A stretch of 64,000 bases of DNA from Treponema maltophilum ATCC 51939 (GCF_000413055.1 NZ_KE332518.1:327490-391489), one strand, 5' to 3'; counted from the stretch's first letter, positions 26,375 to 37,933 are shown. Program-made: numbers and translations. Notes: generated by a model not told the origin, from the sequence alone.

Positions 26375-26551
26375 ATGGCAAAAAAAGCAAAATCGGCGGT
26401 TGAAATTATTGCACTGCAATGCTCGGAATGCAAACGCAGGAATTATACTACGTATAAAAACCGTAAAAACATTCAGGGTAAGCTGGAAAAAAGCAAGTAT
26501 TGCCCGTTTTGCCGCAAACATATTCTTCATAAGGAAACGAAAGTCAAATAA
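26375..26551 (+). CDS. rpmG: 50S ribosomal protein L33
   Basis: 58 aa, too short for many gene lists. [16 protein letters not shown] start, with two CxxC pairs (CSEC, CPFC), the zinc-binding form of L33. AAGGAG site 9 bases before the ATG. It lies between tRNA-Thr and tRNA-Trp, as often seen ahead of secE. Confidence 0.95.
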   Translation: MAKKAKSAVEIIALQCSECKRRNYTTYKNRKNIQGKLEKSKYCPFCRKHILHKETKVK

Positions 26552-26583
26552 CGACTCTGCGGGGGCGGCTGTGTGCCGTGCTT

Positions 26584-26656
26584 AGGCCAGTAACTCCAAT
26601 GGTAGAGTGTCGGTCTCCAAAACCGAATGCTGAGGGTTCGAGTCCTTCCTGGCCTG
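26584..26656 (+). tRNA. tRNA-Trp (CCA anticodon)
   Basis: 73 nt cloverleaf: acceptor AGGCCAG/CTGGCCT, anticodon stem TCGGT/ACCGA with loop CTCCAAA giving anticodon CCA, T arm GAGGG-TTCGAGT-CCTTC. The 3' CCA tail is not encoded. Confidence 0.95.
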
Positions 26657-26686
26657 TATCTTAATAAATAGCGGGGACTGGTGTAT

Positions 26687-26863
26687 ATGAAGATCGTCCA
26701 GTTTTTTAAAGAATCCGTTGCCGAGCTGAAAAAGGTTGTGTGGCCGACGCGCGAAGACGTTATTTCATCGGTAAAGGTCGTATTGATTTCCACTGTGATC
26801 GTAGCCCTTTTTCTCGGGGCCTTGGATATGTTGTTCACAGCCGGTTTCAATTTTGTGTTTTAG
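26687..26863 (+). CDS. secE: Preprotein translocase subunit SecE
   Basis: 58 aa with one membrane segment (about residues 30-52) after the conserved KESVAELKKVVWPTREDV amphipathic part. SecE clamps SecY in the membrane. ATG 26687 is preferred over GTG 26681 because the GGGGA site is 9 bases away. It is 8 bases upstream of nusG. Confidence 0.95.
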   Translation: MKIVQFFKESVAELKKVVWPTREDVISSVKVVLISTVIVALFLGALDMLFTAGFNFVF

Positions 26864-26871
26864 GTATATTG

Positions 26872-27429
26872 ATGGCAAAGGGATGGTATATCCTTCATAC
26901 CTATTCGGGGTATGAGGGTAAAATAGAGCGGACTATCCGTTCTATGGTTGAAAACGGCGACCTCTCCTCTGATGTGATTTTGGACGTAAAAGTTCCGGTT
27001 GAAGACGTTGTGGAAGTCCGCGACGGGAAAAAGCGGACGGTGTCGAAAAAGTTTTTGCCCGGCTACATTATGATAGAACTCGATTTGCCTGATTTGGGCT
27101 GGAAGCCGATTTGTTCGGCGATTCGGCGCATACAGGGTGTAACGGGTTTTGTCGGTACGAACAGCACCGTGCGCCCGCGCCCTATTTCCAACGATGAAGC
27201 CGTCGCTTTGCTGCAAAAGTCGGGCGAAATAAAGGGCGAAAAAACCGCCCGCGTAAAACAAACGTTTGCGGTCGGCGAGCAGGTTAAAATTATCGACGGG
27301 CCGTTTATTTCTTTTTCCGGTTCAATCGAAGAAGTCAATTTGGAAAAAAACAAACTGCGCGTTACGGTCGGTATTTTCGGTCGGGCCACTCCCGTTGAAG
27401 TTGATCTTACTCAAGTAGAAAAAATATAA
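26872..27429 (+). CDS. nusG: Transcription termination/antitermination factor NusG
   Basis: 185 aa: NGN domain (GWYILHTYSGYEGKIERTI; PGYIMIELDLPD) and a C-terminal KOW domain (GEQVKIIDGPFISFSG). It binds RNA polymerase and Rho or S10. The usual secE-nusG-rplK order holds. No clear ribosome site before the ATG apart from AGG at 26862. Confidence 0.96.
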   Translation: MAKGWYILHTYSGYEGKIERTIRSMVENGDLSSDVILDVKVPVEDVVEVRDGKKRTVSKKFLPGYIMIELDLPDLGWKPICSAIRRIQGVTGFVGTNSTVRPRPISNDEAVALLQKSGEIKGEKTARVKQTFAVGEQVKIIDGPFISFSGSIEEVNLEKNKLRVTVGIFGRATPVEVDLTQVEKI

Positions 27430-27513
27430 GGAATTCCCGTTTTGGGAGGAAGGCGCGTCGCGTTTTCCGTTAGGCGGGTGAAAATCCCGCCGCACCAATA
27501 TAAGGAGAAATAG

Positions 27514-27945
27514 ATGGCAAAGAAAAAGGTAACGGCCGTTATTAAGCTGCAGTGTCCCGCCGGAAAGGCGACTCCCGCGCCGCCCGTAGGCCCCGCTTTG
27601 GGACCGCACGGCGTGAGCGCCCCGCAGTTCGTTCAGCAGTTTAACGACCGTACGAAAACGATGGAGCCGGGATTGGTTATTCCGGTTATTATTACCGTTT
27701 TTCAGGACAAATCGTTTACATTTGTTTTGAAAACGCCGCCTGCCGCCGTACTTATTAAAAAGGCTGCGGGTATCGAAAAAGGTTCGGGCAACCCTTTGAA
27801 AGACAAGGTTGCAAAACTTTCGCAAGCGAAGCTTGAGGAAATTGCAAAGACGAAAATGCCCGACATCAACGCAAACGATATTGAAGCGGCGAAAAAAATC
27901 ATTGCCGGTACTGCGCGCAGTATGGGTGTAGAGGTGGAGCGGTAA
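27514..27945 (+). CDS. rplK: 50S ribosomal protein L11
   Basis: 143 aa, normal length, with the [19 protein letters not shown] segment and a C-terminal 23S rRNA-binding domain ([25 protein letters not shown]). AAGGAG site. The 84-base gap before it contains a small hairpin (GGCGGG/CCCGCC near 27473-27491). One base separates it from rplA. Confidence 0.97.
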   Translation: MAKKKVTAVIKLQCPAGKATPAPPVGPALGPHGVSAPQFVQQFNDRTKTMEPGLVIPVIITVFQDKSFTFVLKTPPAAVLIKKAAGIEKGSGNPLKDKVAKLSQAKLEEIAKTKMPDINANDIEAAKKIIAGTARSMGVEVER

Positions 27946-27946
27946 T

Positions 27947-28627
27947 ATGAAACACGGAAAAAAATATCGCGAAGCGCTGAAAAAATACGATCCCGCAAAG
28001 GCGTATGACGTTGAAAAAGCCTGCGCTTTGGTCAAAGAGCTTAAATTTGCGAAATTCGATGAAACTGTCGAAGCGCATATTTGGGTGAATCTCGACAAAA
28101 ACCAAACCGTGCGCGACACCTTGGTGTTTCCGCATCAGTTCCGCGGCGAAAAGAAAGTGCTGGTTTTTTGTAAAGAAGACCGCATTAAAGAAGCGATGGA
28201 CGCGGGTGCCGCGTATGCAGGAGCCGACGAATATATCGAAAAAGTGAAGGGCGGCTGGCTCGATTTCGACATAGCCGTTGCGACTCCCGATATGATGAAG
28301 GACGTCGGCCGCTTGGGTATGGTGCTCGGACGCAAAGGCTTAATGCCCAACCCCAAAACGGGAACGGTTACGAACGACATTACGGCAGCGATCGGCGAAT
28401 TGAAAAAAGGACGCGTCGAATTCCGCACCGACAAGGGCAATGTTATCCATATGTCCGTCGGAAAGGTTTCGATGGATGCCGCCCATGTTGCGGCAAACGT
28501 ATCGGCACTTTTGGCCGAGGTTGCCCGCAAAAAGCCGGCCGCTTCAAAAGGCGGTTTTGTTCAGTCCGTATCCGTCAGCTCGACAATGGGCCCCGGTGTA
28601 TGGGTTGACTACAAGGAGGCAGAATAA
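27947..28627 (+). CDS. rplA: 50S ribosomal protein L1
   Basis: 226 aa, full length, with the GKVLMPNPK-equivalent segment RKGLMPNPKTGTVT and a C-terminal STMGPGVWVD. L1 binds 23S rRNA at the stalk and in many bacteria represses its own rplK-rplA mRNA. Confidence 0.97.
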   Translation: MKHGKKYREALKKYDPAKAYDVEKACALVKELKFAKFDETVEAHIWVNLDKNQTVRDTLVFPHQFRGEKKVLVFCKEDRIKEAMDAGAAYAGADEYIEKVKGGWLDFDIAVATPDMMKDVGRLGMVLGRKGLMPNPKTGTVTNDITAAIGELKKGRVEFRTDKGNVIHMSVGKVSMDAAHVAANVSALLAEVARKKPAASKGGFVQSVSVSSTMGPGVWVDYKEAE

Positions 28628-28629
28628 CC

Positions 28630-29442
28630 ATGGCTATCGTAGCGAAAAAAATCCAGAGCGCAAAACTCGAGGCTATAGCGGCGACAAAGGCCGTATTTAA
28701 AGATTATAAGGGTTTTATTTTTGCGGATTACCGCGGTTTGACCGTTGAAAATATCACCGATTTACGCCGCAAGCTGAACGAAAAAAACGCAAAGCTTAAG
28801 GTTGTAAAAAATACGTATGCGCGCGTCGTGTTCGACGAAATGAAAATCGAAAACGTTGCCAAGTATTTAACCGGTCCGACGGCTATCGCTTTAACCGCCG
28901 AAGACGCCAACGAAGTTGCAAAGATTCTGTTCGATTTTGCGAAAGACGTTCCCGGGTTGCAGGTAAAAGGGGCTTGTATCGAGACCGAAGTTTACGATGT
29001 GGCAAAGATAGAAGCCTTTTCAAAACTGCCCGGCAAAAAGCAGCTTTTGGCTATGATTGCTTCGACGATCAACGCGCCCGTGCAAAAACTGGCGGCAACC
29101 TTGCTTGCGTATGTGGAAAAAAAGCAAGCCGAGGAAAAAGCCGGCGGTTCGGCACCTAAAGCGGAAGCCGCACCCAAGGCTGGGGCCGCACCGGAAAGCG
29201 CAAGGGTTGAAGCGGAGGCTAAACCCGCGGAAGAAGCAAAGCCTGCGGAAGCCGCACCCAAGGCTGAGGCCGCACCGGAAAGCGCAAAGGCTGAAGCGGA
29301 GGCTAAACTCGCGGAAGAAGCAAAGCCCGCCGCATCTGCAGATGCACCGGTTGCATCTGCCGGAAAGCCCGCTGCGGCACCTGCCGAGAGTGCTGTGTCG
29401 GCCGAGGCGGCAAAACCCGAAGAGCCTGCAAAGGCCGAATAA
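28630..29442 (+). CDS. rplJ: 50S ribosomal protein L10 with long Ala/Glu/Lys/Pro-rich tail
   Basis: 270 aa against about 165-180 usual. Residues 1-170 are ordinary L10, binding 23S rRNA and the L7/L12 dimers. From about residue 172 a low-complexity tail of Ala, Glu, Lys and Pro follows, containing a 28-residue unit repeated twice at DNA and protein level. The tail is in frame with a normal stop, so it is probably translated. It is 3 bases from rplA. Confidence 0.95.
   Translation: MAIVAKKIQSAKLEAIAATKAVFKDYKGFIFADYRGLTVENITDLRRKLNEKNAKLKVVKNTYARVVFDEMKIENVAKYLTGPTAIALTAEDANEVAKILFDFAKDVPGLQVKGACIETEVYDVAKIEAFSKLPGKKQLLAMIASTINAPVQKLAATLLAYVEKKQAEEKAGGSAPKAEAAPKAGAAPESARVEAEAKPAEEAKPAEAAPKAEAAPESAKAEAEAKLAEEAKPAASADAPVASAGKPAAAPAESAVSAEAAKPEEPAKAE
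29161..29328 (+). repeat. 84-bp tandem duplication inside rplJ
   Basis: Units 29161-29244 and 29245-29328 differ at only a handful of bases and each encodes 28 residues beginning AEAAPKA. The multiple of three keeps the frame. Slippage or recombination could vary the copy number between strains. Confidence 0.85.
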
Positions 29443-29520
29443 AAACGATTACGATTCAGGCTTCGCAGCTGTCGTCCTGTACGTATAATAAAAAATGCCT
29501 AAATGAAGGAGAAGATAATA

Positions 29521-29910
29521 ATGGCAGCAATGACAAAAGATCAAATACTTGATGCGATCGCATCCTTGACGGTTCTCGAAGCTTCCGAGCTGGTAAAAGC
29601 TATGGAAGAAAAATTCGGCGTAACTGCGGCGGCCCCCGTTATGGTAGCCGGCGCTGCCGGTGCCCCCGGTGCTCCCGCGGCAGGCGGTGAAGAACAAACC
29701 GAATTTACGGTAACGCTGGAAAGCGCCGATCCGGCTAAAAAGATTGCCGCGATCAAGGCGGTCCGCGAAATCACCGGCTTGGGCTTAAAAGAAGCCAAAG
29801 ACTTGGTTGAAGGCGCACCCAAAACGATTAAAGAAGGCGTGTCCAAGGAAGATGCGGCAAAGATTAAAGAAACGATCGAAGCCGCCGGCGGTGTTGTCAA
29901 GATTGCATAA
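29521..29910 (+). CDS. rplL: 50S ribosomal protein L7/L12
   Basis: 129 aa: N-terminal dimer domain, Ala/Gly/Pro hinge (residues about 37-58), and C-terminal factor-binding domain with [32 protein letters not shown] site before ATG 29521; an earlier in-frame alternative start has no support. Confidence 0.97.
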   Translation: MAAMTKDQILDAIASLTVLEASELVKAMEEKFGVTAAAPVMVAGAAGAPGAPAAGGEEQTEFTVTLESADPAKKIAAIKAVREITGLGLKEAKDLVEGAPKTIKEGVSKEDAAKIKETIEAAGGVVKIA

Positions 29911-29992
29911 CCCGTGTGCGGAGTTGTCCGGAACGTTCCGTCTCGGCGGCTTTTCGGACGGCTTCCATGATTTAAAATTATAATTTCGCAAA

Positions 29993-30039
29993 GGGGCTGT
30001 CAAACACCGATCGCTTGAGCGGTGTTTTGAAACAGCCCC
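29993..30039. repeat. Hairpin in the rplL-rpoB gap, REP-like
   Basis: GGGGCTGT/ACAGCCCC outer stem and AACACC/GGTGTT inner stem, with no T-run. The rplL-rpoB gap is where an attenuator or an RNase cleavage site often lowers rpoBC expression; this hairpin could do that. On the minus strand its first 15 bases resemble the hairpin at 21279-21317. Confidence 0.6.
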
Positions 30040-30073
30040 GTATCTGTCTATACGCAAAAGCAAGGGGGTTTTG

Positions 30074-33000
30074 ATGCTTGCGAAAAGCCGGACGGTGAAT
30101 CGTCAGTATATCGGAAAAAATATCCGTAATTTTATGGAACTGCCTAACCTCATAGATATTCAGCTTCAGTCATATGAAAGTTTTTTGCAAAAGGAAAAGC
30201 TGGATAAACATGAGCCGCTCGCCGTTCAAGGGCTTGAAGAGGTTTTTCGTTCCACATTCCCCATTGAAAGTCCCAACGGCGATATGCTGTTGGAATACGA
30301 ATTTTACGAGCTCGACGAAGAGAATATCAAATATTCGGAATTGGAATGCAAGCAAAAAGAGCTTACCTATTCCGTTCCTTTAAAAGCCCGCATCAATTTG
30401 ATTTTTCAGCAAACGGGCGAAATCAGGCAAAAATCGATTTACATGGGCGACATTCCGCTGATGACCGATCGCGGAACCTTTATCATAAACGGAGCCGAAC
30501 GCGTTGTCGTATCGCAAATACACCGTTCGCCCGGCGTTATTTTCAATCACGAAAAAGGCGTGTACTCGAGCCGCATTATTCCGTACCGCGGAAGCTGGCT
30601 CGAATTCGAAATAGATCAAAAGAAAGAACTTATCTACGCAAAGATCGACCGCAAAAAACGCATTTTGGGAACCATCTTTTTACGCGCGCTCGGATTCAGC
30701 ACCCGCGAAGAAATCATCCGCATGTTTTACGACACGGAAAAGATTAAAATTAAAGATACGCGCGAATTCCGCGATTCGTTGGTCGGCAAGGTTCTTGCCG
30801 ACGCGGTCTACGTTGCCGACGCCGAAACGGGCGAAAAAAAGAAACTGTTCCGCGCGAGCGAAAAACTGCAACCGCACAATATAGACGAATTGTTTTTGCA
30901 CCCGGAAATCAAAACACTTTCGGTTATCAAATTCGAAGGTGAAAGCTCGCTCGATTCGCAGATGATTATCAACTGCTTTGAGCGCGAAGAAATACGTTTT
31001 GTAAAAGAAGGTGCCGAATCGGACGAGCCTACGCTCGAAGATGCGCTTTCGGCGGTGTACCAAGTGCTTATGCCCGGCGAACCCATCACGGTGGAAGTTG
31101 CCGAAAAAGACTTGAACAGCATGTTTTTTTCGCCGCGCCGCTACGATTTGGGACGGGTCGGTCGCTACAAGCTGAATAAAAAATTCAACGTAAAAGAAGA
31201 CATTACCGAACATACGCTTGTAAAGCAGGACATTATTGCGACGATGAAATATCTTATCAAGGTATACATCGGCGATGAAAACATAGACGATATCGACCAC
31301 TTGGGCAATCGGCGCGTCCGCTCGGTCGGCGAGCTTATGACCAATCAGCTTAAAACGGCGTTCAGCCGCATGGAGCGCATTGCAAAAGAGCGCATGGGCT
31401 TAAAAGAAACCGAAACGATGAAGCCGCAAGACCTTATTTCGATAAAACCGATTGTCGCTTCGATAAAAGAATTTTTCGGTTCCAGCCAGCTGTCGCAGTT
31501 TATGGATCAGGTAAACCCGCTTGCCGAACTTACGCACAAGAGGCGCTTAAACGCGCTGGGCCCCGGCGGTCTTTCGCGCGACCGCGCCGGTTTTGAAGTG
31601 CGCGACGTTCACTATACGCACTACGGAAGAATGTGCCCGATCGAAACGCCCGAAGGTCCGAACATCGGTCTTATCGTGTCGCTTGCGATTTATACGCGCG
31701 TAAACGAATACGGATTTTTGGAAGCGCCGTACAGAAAGCTCGAAGACGGCAAAGCCGGCGACCACGTCGATTTTCTTTCGGCGATGGATGAAGACCGGTA
31801 TTATATCGGGCAAGTGTCGGTCGGTATGAAAGAAGACGGTTCTTTTGCCGGCGACCGCATCGCGTGCCGGCGCTACGGCGATTATACGTCGCGCAACCCG
31901 AAAGACGTGCAGTATATGGACGTTTCGCCCAAGCAGATTATTTCGGTTTCCGCAGCCCTTATTCCCTTTTTGGAACACGACGACGCAAACCGCGCCCTCA
32001 TGGGCTGCAACATGCAGCGCCAAGCCGTACCGCTTTTGTTCCCCGAACCGCCGCGAGTCGGTACCGGTATGGAAGCCAAATGCGCCTACGATTCGGGCGT
32101 TCTCATAAAGGCAAAAAGACCGGGAACGATAAGTTATCTTTCTTCGGAAGAAATCCGCGTAAAGCCGGATAAGCAAAAGAGCGCCGACGATATCGATTCG
32201 TACACGATGCTTAAATATCAAAGAACCAACCAGGATACCTGTTATCACCAGCGCCCGGTTGTTTCGGTCGGACAAAAGGTGAAAAAAGGCGACGTGCTTG
32301 CCGACGGACCGGCGACGGTAAACGGCGAGCTTGCTTTGGGACGCAATATTTTGGTCGGCTTTGTGCCGTGGAACGGCTACAACTACGAAGACGCCGTTCT
32401 TATTTCGCAGCGGGTTGTGCGCGAAGATATGTTTACGTCGATTCATATTAAAGAATTTACGATCGAAATTCGTGAAACAAAGCTCGGCCCCGAAAAAATA
32501 ACGCGCGATATTCCGAATACGAGCGAAAAAACCTTGGACAATCTCGATACCGAAGGTATTATCCGCATCGGGGCGAAGGTGCATTCCGGCGATATTTTGG
32601 TCGGAAAGGTAACGCCGAAAAGCGAAACCGACACGACCCCCGAATTCAAGCTGCTTAATTCGATTTTCGGTGAAAAAGCGAAAGAAGTGCGCGATTCGTC
32701 TTTGCGCATTCCGCACGGAATCGAAGGCACCGTTATCGACGTTCAGCGTTTGCGCCGCTCCGAAGGCGACGATTTGAACCCCGGTGTCGACGAGGTCGTA
32801 AAGGTTTTGATTGCAACCAAGCGCAAACTGCGCGAAGGCGACAAAATGGCCGGACGGCACGGCAACAAGGGTATCGTCGCGCGCATTTTGCCGGTTGAAG
32901 ACATGCCCTATTTGGAAGACGGTACCGCGCTCGACGTGTGCTTGAACCCCTTGGGCGTTCCTTCCCGCATGAATATCGGTCAGATTCTCGAATCGGAACT

Positions 33001-33583
33001 GGGACTTGCCGGTTTGTACTTAAACGAATGGTACGAATCTCCCGTATTCCAATCGCCGTCCACCGAACAGATCGAAGAAAAACTGCAAAAGGCGGGCTTT
33101 AAAGCCAATTCGAAGGCCGTTTTGCGCGACGGGCGCACGGGCGAACCCTTTCAAAACGAAGTGTTTGTCGGCGTTATATATTACTTAAAGCTGCACCACT
33201 TGGTCGACGATAAAATGCACGCGCGTTCCACCGGTCCGTATTCGCTGGTTACGCAGCAGCCCTTGGGCGGTAAAGCTCAATTCGGCGGTCAGCGTTTGGG
33301 CGAAATGGAAGTGTGGGCGCTTGAAGCCTACGGTGCGGCGAATACTTTGCAGGAACTTTTGACAATCAAGTCCGACGATATGAACGGACGCTCGAAGATA
33401 TACGAATCCATCGTAAAGGGCGAACCTTCCACCGCGGCCGGCGTTCCCGAATCGTTTAACGTTTTGGTACAGGAACTGCGCGGTCTTGCATTGGACTTTA
33501 CAATCTATGATGTAAAAGGTAAGCAAATTGCGCTTACCGAACGGGATGAAGAGCTGATAGCAAAGGCCGGCTCGAACTTTTAG
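30074..33583 (+). CDS. rpoB: RNA polymerase beta subunit
   Basis: 1169 aa, shorter than in E. coli (1342) because lineage-specific inserts are absent. Seen: rifampicin cluster ([14 protein letters not shown] ... [20 protein letters not shown]), [13 protein letters not shown], and the C-terminal switch [23 protein letters not shown] region. Codon 493 (31550-31552, AAC) is Asn at the position of E. coli Ser531. Start taken as ATG 30074, five bases after an AAGGGGG site. Confidence 0.98.
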   Translation: MLAKSRTVNRQYIGKNIRNFMELPNLIDIQLQSYESFLQKEKLDKHEPLAVQGLEEVFRSTFPIESPNGDMLLEYEFYELDEENIKYSELECKQKELTYSVPLKARINLIFQQTGEIRQKSIYMGDIPLMTDRGTFIINGAERVVVSQIHRSPGVIFNHEKGVYSSRIIPYRGSWLEFEIDQKKELIYAKIDRKKRILGTIFLRALGFSTREEIIRMFYDTEKIKIKDTREFRDSLVGKVLADAVYVADAETGEKKKLFRASEKLQPHNIDELFLHPEIKTLSVIKFEGESSLDSQMIINCFEREEIRFVKEGAESDEPTLEDALSAVYQVLMPGEPITVEVAEKDLNSMFFSPRRYDLGRVGRYKLNKKFNVKEDITEHTLVKQDIIATMKYLIKVYIGDENIDDIDHLGNRRVRSVGELMTNQLKTAFSRMERIAKERMGLKETETMKPQDLISIKPIVASIKEFFGSSQLSQFMDQVNPLAELTHKRRLNALGPGGLSRDRAGFEVRDVHYTHYGRMCPIETPEGPNIGLIVSLAIYTRVNEYGFLEAPYRKLEDGKAGDHVDFLSAMDEDRYYIGQVSVGMKEDGSFAGDRIACRRYGDYTSRNPKDVQYMDVSPKQIISVSAALIPFLEHDDANRALMGCNMQRQAVPLLFPEPPRVGTGMEAKCAYDSGVLIKAKRPGTISYLSSEEIRVKPDKQKSADDIDSYTMLKYQRTNQDTCYHQRPVVSVGQKVKKGDVLADGPATVNGELALGRNILVGFVPWNGYNYEDAVLISQRVVREDMFTSIHIKEFTIEIRETKLGPEKITRDIPNTSEKTLDNLDTEGIIRIGAKVHSGDILVGKVTPKSETDTTPEFKLLNSIFGEKAKEVRDSSLRIPHGIEGTVIDVQRLRRSEGDDLNPGVDEVVKVLIATKRKLREGDKMAGRHGNKGIVARILPVEDMPYLEDGTALDVCLNPLGVPSRMNIGQILESELGLAGLYLNEWYESPVFQSPSTEQIEEKLQKAGFKANSKAVLRDGRTGEPFQNEVFVGVIYYLKLHHLVDDKMHARSTGPYSLVTQQPLGGKAQFGGQRLGEMEVWALEAYGAANTLQELLTIKSDDMNGRSKIYESIVKGEPSTAAGVPESFNVLVQELRGLALDFTIYDVKGKQIALTERDEELIAKAGSNF

Positions 33584-33591
33584 GAGATAAA

Positions 33592-36500
33592 ATGCGCGAT
33601 ATTCAAGATTTTGACAGCTTGATGATAAAACTGGCTTCGCCGGAAACCATCCGTGCATGGTCGTACGGAGAAGTTAAAAAACCCGAAACCATAAATTACC
33701 GCACGCTGCGCCCCGAAAAGGACGGTTTGTTTTGCGAACGGATTTTCGGTACGACAAAGGAATGGGAATGCTATTGCGGAAAATTCAAGTCGATACGCTA
33801 CAAGGGTGTTATCTGCGACCGCTGCGGCGTTGAAGTAACCCATTTTAAAGTCCGCCGCGAACGCATGGGGCACATAGAACTTGCCGCTCCCGTGTCGCAC
33901 ATTTGGTACTATCGTTCCGTTCCGAGCCGCATGGGTCTTTTGCTCGACTTGCAGGTCGCCGCTCTCCGCTCCGTTTTGTACTATGAAAAATACATCGTTA
34001 TCGATCCGGGTGATACCGACCTTAAAAAGATGGAGCTTTTAACCGAAGACGAATACTTGGAAGCTCAAGAACGCTACGGCGGCTCTTTTTCGGCGGGTAT
34101 GGGCGCCGAAGCGATAAAAACCCTGCTTGAAAACTTAAACCTTGACGAACTTGCCGCAGAATTGCGCGCAAAAATGATCGAAAAAGGTGCAAAGAGCGAC
34201 AAGCATTTACTTAAACGCATCGATATCGTTGAAAAATTCCGCGCTTCGGGCAATAAATGTTCGTGGATGATTTTGGACGCGATTCCCGTCATCCCGCCCG
34301 AATTGCGCCCGATGGTTCAGCTTGACGGCGGCCGCTTTGCAACCTCCGACTTAAACGATTTGTATCGCCGCGTCATAAACCGCAACAACCGCTTAAAGCG
34401 GCTCATTCAGTTAAACGCGCCCGACATTATCATTTGCAACGAAAAGCGCATGCTTCAGGAAGCCGTCGATTCGCTGTTCGACAATTCAAAGCGCAAACGC
34501 GTCGTAAAAGGCGCTTCGAACCGCCCGCTTAAATCGATTTCCGACATGCTTAAAGGAAAGCAGGGGCGTTTCAGACAAAACCTGCTCGGTAAGCGCGTCG
34601 ACTATTCCGGCCGTTCGGTTATCTGCGTCGGGCCCGAACTGAAGTTGTGGCAGTGCGGTTTGCCGACAAAAATGGCGCTTGAATTGTTCAAACCTTTTAT
34701 TATGAAAAAACTGGTCGATAAGGACATCGTGTTCAATATTAAAAAAGCGAAAACCCTTGTCGAAGAAGAATCGAGCGAAGTGTTTGCCATTTTGGACGAA
34801 GTTGTGCGCGAACATCCGGTTATGCTTAACCGTGCGCCGACGCTGCACCGTTTGGGTATTCAGGCTTTCGAACCGGTGCTGGTCGAAGGAAAGGCAATCA
34901 GATTGCACCCGCTCGTTTGTCACGCGTTCAACGCCGACTTTGACGGTGACCAGATGGCCGTGCACGTTCCGCTTACGCAGGCTGCGCAAATGGAATGCTG
35001 GACATTGATGCTTTCGGCACGCAACCTCCTTGACCCCGCAAACGGAAGGACGATTGTCTACCCTTCGCAGGACATGGTGCTCGGCATTTACTATTTGACA
35101 AAAATCAAACCTTCGGGAAAAGGAACGGGCAAGCGCTTCAGCAGCGAAAACGAAGTGCTTCTTGCCGCAGAATCGAAAAGTATCGATTGGCAGGCCGAAG
35201 TAAAGGTTCCGATAAAAAAAGCGCCGTACAACGGCAAAATCGTTTCGACCACTGCCGGCCGTATTGCTTTCAACGACGAACTTCCCGCCGAAGTCGAATT
35301 CGTCAATAAACTGATGGGCGATAAAGAACTTAAAAAACTTATCGAAGCCGTGCATAAAAGCTGCGGTCCGTGGCTGACGGTAAAAATGCTCGACGCGATT
35401 AAAGCCGTCGGCTACCGGTACGCAACCTTTTTCGGCGCGACCATTTCGATGGACGATATTTTGGTTCCCGAAGAAAAAACCGGCATGATGGAAAAGGCTA
35501 ACAAAGAAGTCGATTCCATTATGAAGCAGTACCGCCAAGGTCATATTACGCAGGATGAACGCTATAACCGCGTCGTTGAAGTGTGGTCAAAAACCAACGA
35601 AGAGCTTACGAACGTGATGATGAAAAAGCTCGAAAACGACAAAGAAGGTTTTAACACGATTTACATGATGGCCTCCTCCGGCGCCCGCGGAAGCCGCAAC
35701 CAGATCCGTCAGCTTGCCGGAATGCGCGGCCTTATGGCAAAGCCGAACGGCGATATTATCGAACTTCCGATTCGCGCAAACTTTAAAGAAGGTCTTTCCG
35801 TTATCGAATTCTTTATTTCGACAAACGGCGCCCGCAAAGGTTTGGCCGACACCGCGCTTAAAACCGCAGACGCCGGTTACCTTACCCGCCGTTTGGTCGA
35901 TATTGCGCAGGACGTCGTTATAAACGAAGAAGACTGCGGCACGATAAACGGTATCGAGTATTCCGCGATAAAAGACGGCGACGATATAATCGAGCCGTTG
36001 AAAGACCGAATCGTCGGCCGCTATACGCTTGAGCGCGTTTTGCACCCGATTACCGGCGAACTTTTGTGCGACGTAAATCAATACATCGACGATGAACTTG
36101 CCGAAAAGATCGACGCGGCCGGAGTTGAAACCGTTAAGCTGCGCACCGTTTTAACCTGCGAATCGCGGCACGGCGTATGCTGCAAGTGTTACGGCCGTAA
36201 CTTGGCACGCAACAAAATCGTTGAAATCGGAGAAGCGGTCGGCATTATCGCCGCGCAGTCCATCGGCCAGCCGGGTACTCAGCTTACGATGCGTACCTTC
36301 CACGTCGGCGGTACCGCGTCGAAAATCAGCGAAGAAAACCGCATCGTTTTAAAATACCCCGTTATCATTCAAAATATTACGGGAACTCACGTCGTCATGA
36401 AGGACAAAACGCGCCTGTTTACCCGCAAGGGTATTATGGACGTAACGCACATTATCGGCGAATATTCGCCGGGCAGTGCGACGCTCCTCGTGCAGGACGG

Positions 36501-37839
36501 CGACCGCGTGTTGAAAGATACGCCGCTTTTTGAAACGAAGGGCAAAAAAACGCTTGCCCCCGAAGCGGCCCGCATTATGGTGCGCGGCAAAAAGCTGTAT
36601 TTGGCGACAAGCGACTTGAAAATCGAAATTAAAAACGGTTCGACCGTTTTGGTTAATGTCGGCGATTTTGTCGAAGCGGGCCAAACGCTTGCCACCTTCG
36701 ACCCCTTTTCGGATCCGATTATTGCCGAAGTTTCCGGCTATGTGCATTACGAAGATATTATTCCCGGTTCGACCCTTTCGGAAGATTTGGACGAAGAAAC
36801 GGGCAATATCGAAAAGCGCATTACGGATTTGCACTTGGACACCAAGCAGCCGCGCATTCTTATTACCGACGAAGCCGGCAACGAAAAGGGAAGCTATTAC
36901 CTTCCCGGCGGCGCGGTTCTTTCGGTTGAAGATAAGATGAAAATCACCGCCGGTACGACGCTTGCGAAGACGCTTAAAGAGTCTTCCAAAACGAGCGATA
37001 TAACCGGAGGTTTGCCGCGCGTATCCGAATTGTTCGAAGCGCGCAAGCCGAAGAACCCGACCGTGTTGGCGCAAATCAGCGGTACCGTACAGTTTAAGGG
37101 AATTACAAAGGGCAAGCGCGTCGTTGCGGTTGTCGACAAATACGGCAAACTGTTCGAACATTTGGTTCCGATGACCAAGCGCCTTTTGGTGCGCGACGGC
37201 GATACGGTTGAAGCCGGCGAACAGCTGTGCGACGGCTCGATCAGTCCGCACGATATCTTGGCCATTTTGGGCGAACATGCGCTGCAAACGTATCTTATGG
37301 ATGAAATTCAGCAAGTGTACCGTATGCAGGGCGTCAGTATAAACGACAAGCATATCGGTATCATTGTGCGCCAAATGCTTCGCAAGGTTGAAATCGTTGC
37401 GGTCGGCGACACGCGCTTTATATTCGGCCAGCAAGTCGATAAGTATAAATTCCACGAGGAAAACCGCCGCGTACTTTCCGAAGGCGGTCAGTCGGCCATT
37501 GCGCGCCCGATGTTCCAAGGTATTACGAAGGCTTCGCTGAATATCGATTCCTTTATTGCGGCGGCTTCCTTCCAGGAAACCACGCGCGTACTCACGAACG
37601 CCGCCATTGCCGGTTCGGCCGACAATCTGCGCGGCTTAAAGGAAAACGTCATCATCGGTCACCTTATTCCCGCCGGTACGGGTATCCGCAATTATCGCAA
37701 CGTTAAGCTGTTCGATGAAAACACGGCCGACCTCGATATTCAGATGAATGAAGTGCTTGAGCGGCGCAAACTTGAAAAAGCGATGGAAGCCGCAGCCGAA
37801 GAAGACGCGTTGTACGAAACGGAACGCGAGGAAGATTAA
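33592..37839 (+). CDS. rpoC: RNA polymerase beta' subunit
   Basis: 1415 aa. N-terminal zinc site ([20 protein letters not shown]), catalytic Mg-binding [12 protein letters not shown] (DNA near 34930-34965), second zinc site ([17 protein letters not shown]), and trigger-loop region. Eight bases after rpoB with a GGAG site. It assembles with beta, alpha and omega into the polymerase core. Confidence 0.98.
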   Translation: MRDIQDFDSLMIKLASPETIRAWSYGEVKKPETINYRTLRPEKDGLFCERIFGTTKEWECYCGKFKSIRYKGVICDRCGVEVTHFKVRRERMGHIELAAPVSHIWYYRSVPSRMGLLLDLQVAALRSVLYYEKYIVIDPGDTDLKKMELLTEDEYLEAQERYGGSFSAGMGAEAIKTLLENLNLDELAAELRAKMIEKGAKSDKHLLKRIDIVEKFRASGNKCSWMILDAIPVIPPELRPMVQLDGGRFATSDLNDLYRRVINRNNRLKRLIQLNAPDIIICNEKRMLQEAVDSLFDNSKRKRVVKGASNRPLKSISDMLKGKQGRFRQNLLGKRVDYSGRSVICVGPELKLWQCGLPTKMALELFKPFIMKKLVDKDIVFNIKKAKTLVEEESSEVFAILDEVVREHPVMLNRAPTLHRLGIQAFEPVLVEGKAIRLHPLVCHAFNADFDGDQMAVHVPLTQAAQMECWTLMLSARNLLDPANGRTIVYPSQDMVLGIYYLTKIKPSGKGTGKRFSSENEVLLAAESKSIDWQAEVKVPIKKAPYNGKIVSTTAGRIAFNDELPAEVEFVNKLMGDKELKKLIEAVHKSCGPWLTVKMLDAIKAVGYRYATFFGATISMDDILVPEEKTGMMEKANKEVDSIMKQYRQGHITQDERYNRVVEVWSKTNEELTNVMMKKLENDKEGFNTIYMMASSGARGSRNQIRQLAGMRGLMAKPNGDIIELPIRANFKEGLSVIEFFISTNGARKGLADTALKTADAGYLTRRLVDIAQDVVINEEDCGTINGIEYSAIKDGDDIIEPLKDRIVGRYTLERVLHPITGELLCDVNQYIDDELAEKIDAAGVETVKLRTVLTCESRHGVCCKCYGRNLARNKIVEIGEAVGIIAAQSIGQPGTQLTMRTFHVGGTASKISEENRIVLKYPVIIQNITGTHVVMKDKTRLFTRKGIMDVTHIIGEYSPGSATLLVQDGDRVLKDTPLFETKGKKTLAPEAARIMVRGKKLYLATSDLKIEIKNGSTVLVNVGDFVEAGQTLATFDPFSDPIIAEVSGYVHYEDIIPGSTLSEDLDEETGNIEKRITDLHLDTKQPRILITDEAGNEKGSYYLPGGAVLSVEDKMKITAGTTLAKTLKESSKTSDITGGLPRVSELFEARKPKNPTVLAQISGTVQFKGITKGKRVVAVVDKYGKLFEHLVPMTKRLLVRDGDTVEAGEQLCDGSISPHDILAILGEHALQTYLMDEIQQVYRMQGVSINDKHIGIIVRQMLRKVEIVAVGDTRFIFGQQVDKYKFHEENRRVLSEGGQSAIARPMFQGITKASLNIDSFIAAASFQETTRVLTNAAIAGSADNLRGLKENVIIGHLIPAGTGIRNYRNVKLFDENTADLDIQMNEVLERRKLEKAMEAAAEEDALYETEREED

Positions 37840-37853
37840 AAAACGCTTTTTAA

Positions 37854-37902
37854 GCACCCGTTTTCGATCGAGCCGGCTTTCGGCTATACGATTTTCGGGT
37901 GC
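37854..37902. repeat. Large hairpin after rpoC
   Basis: GCACCCG/CGGGTGC outer stem with an inner AGCCG/CGGCT stem. The rpsL promoter starts 2 bases later, so a classic T-run is missing. It may be a weak terminator or a processing site separating rpoC from the str-type operon. Confidence 0.5.
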
Positions 37903-37903
37903 C

Positions 37904-37933
37904 TTGACAGAATATCGGGATTTTTGATACACT
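37904..37933 (+). promoter_or_regulatory. Promoter of rpsL-rpsG
   Basis: TTGACA (37904-37909), 18-base spacer, TACACT (37928-37933). A TTGACA/TGTCAA inverted pair brackets the element. TAGGAG follows 50 bases later. Confidence 0.6.

Noticed and set aside
30346-37518. Long antisense frames across rpoB and rpoC (for example 31547-32860 and 36349-37518)
   Set aside because: They mirror the codon bias of rpoB/rpoC on the other strand, have no ribosome sites and no recognisable protein features.
37854-37902. Hairpin after rpoC as a standard intrinsic terminator
   Set aside because: The T-run is missing and the next promoter begins at once, so it is listed only as a hairpin.
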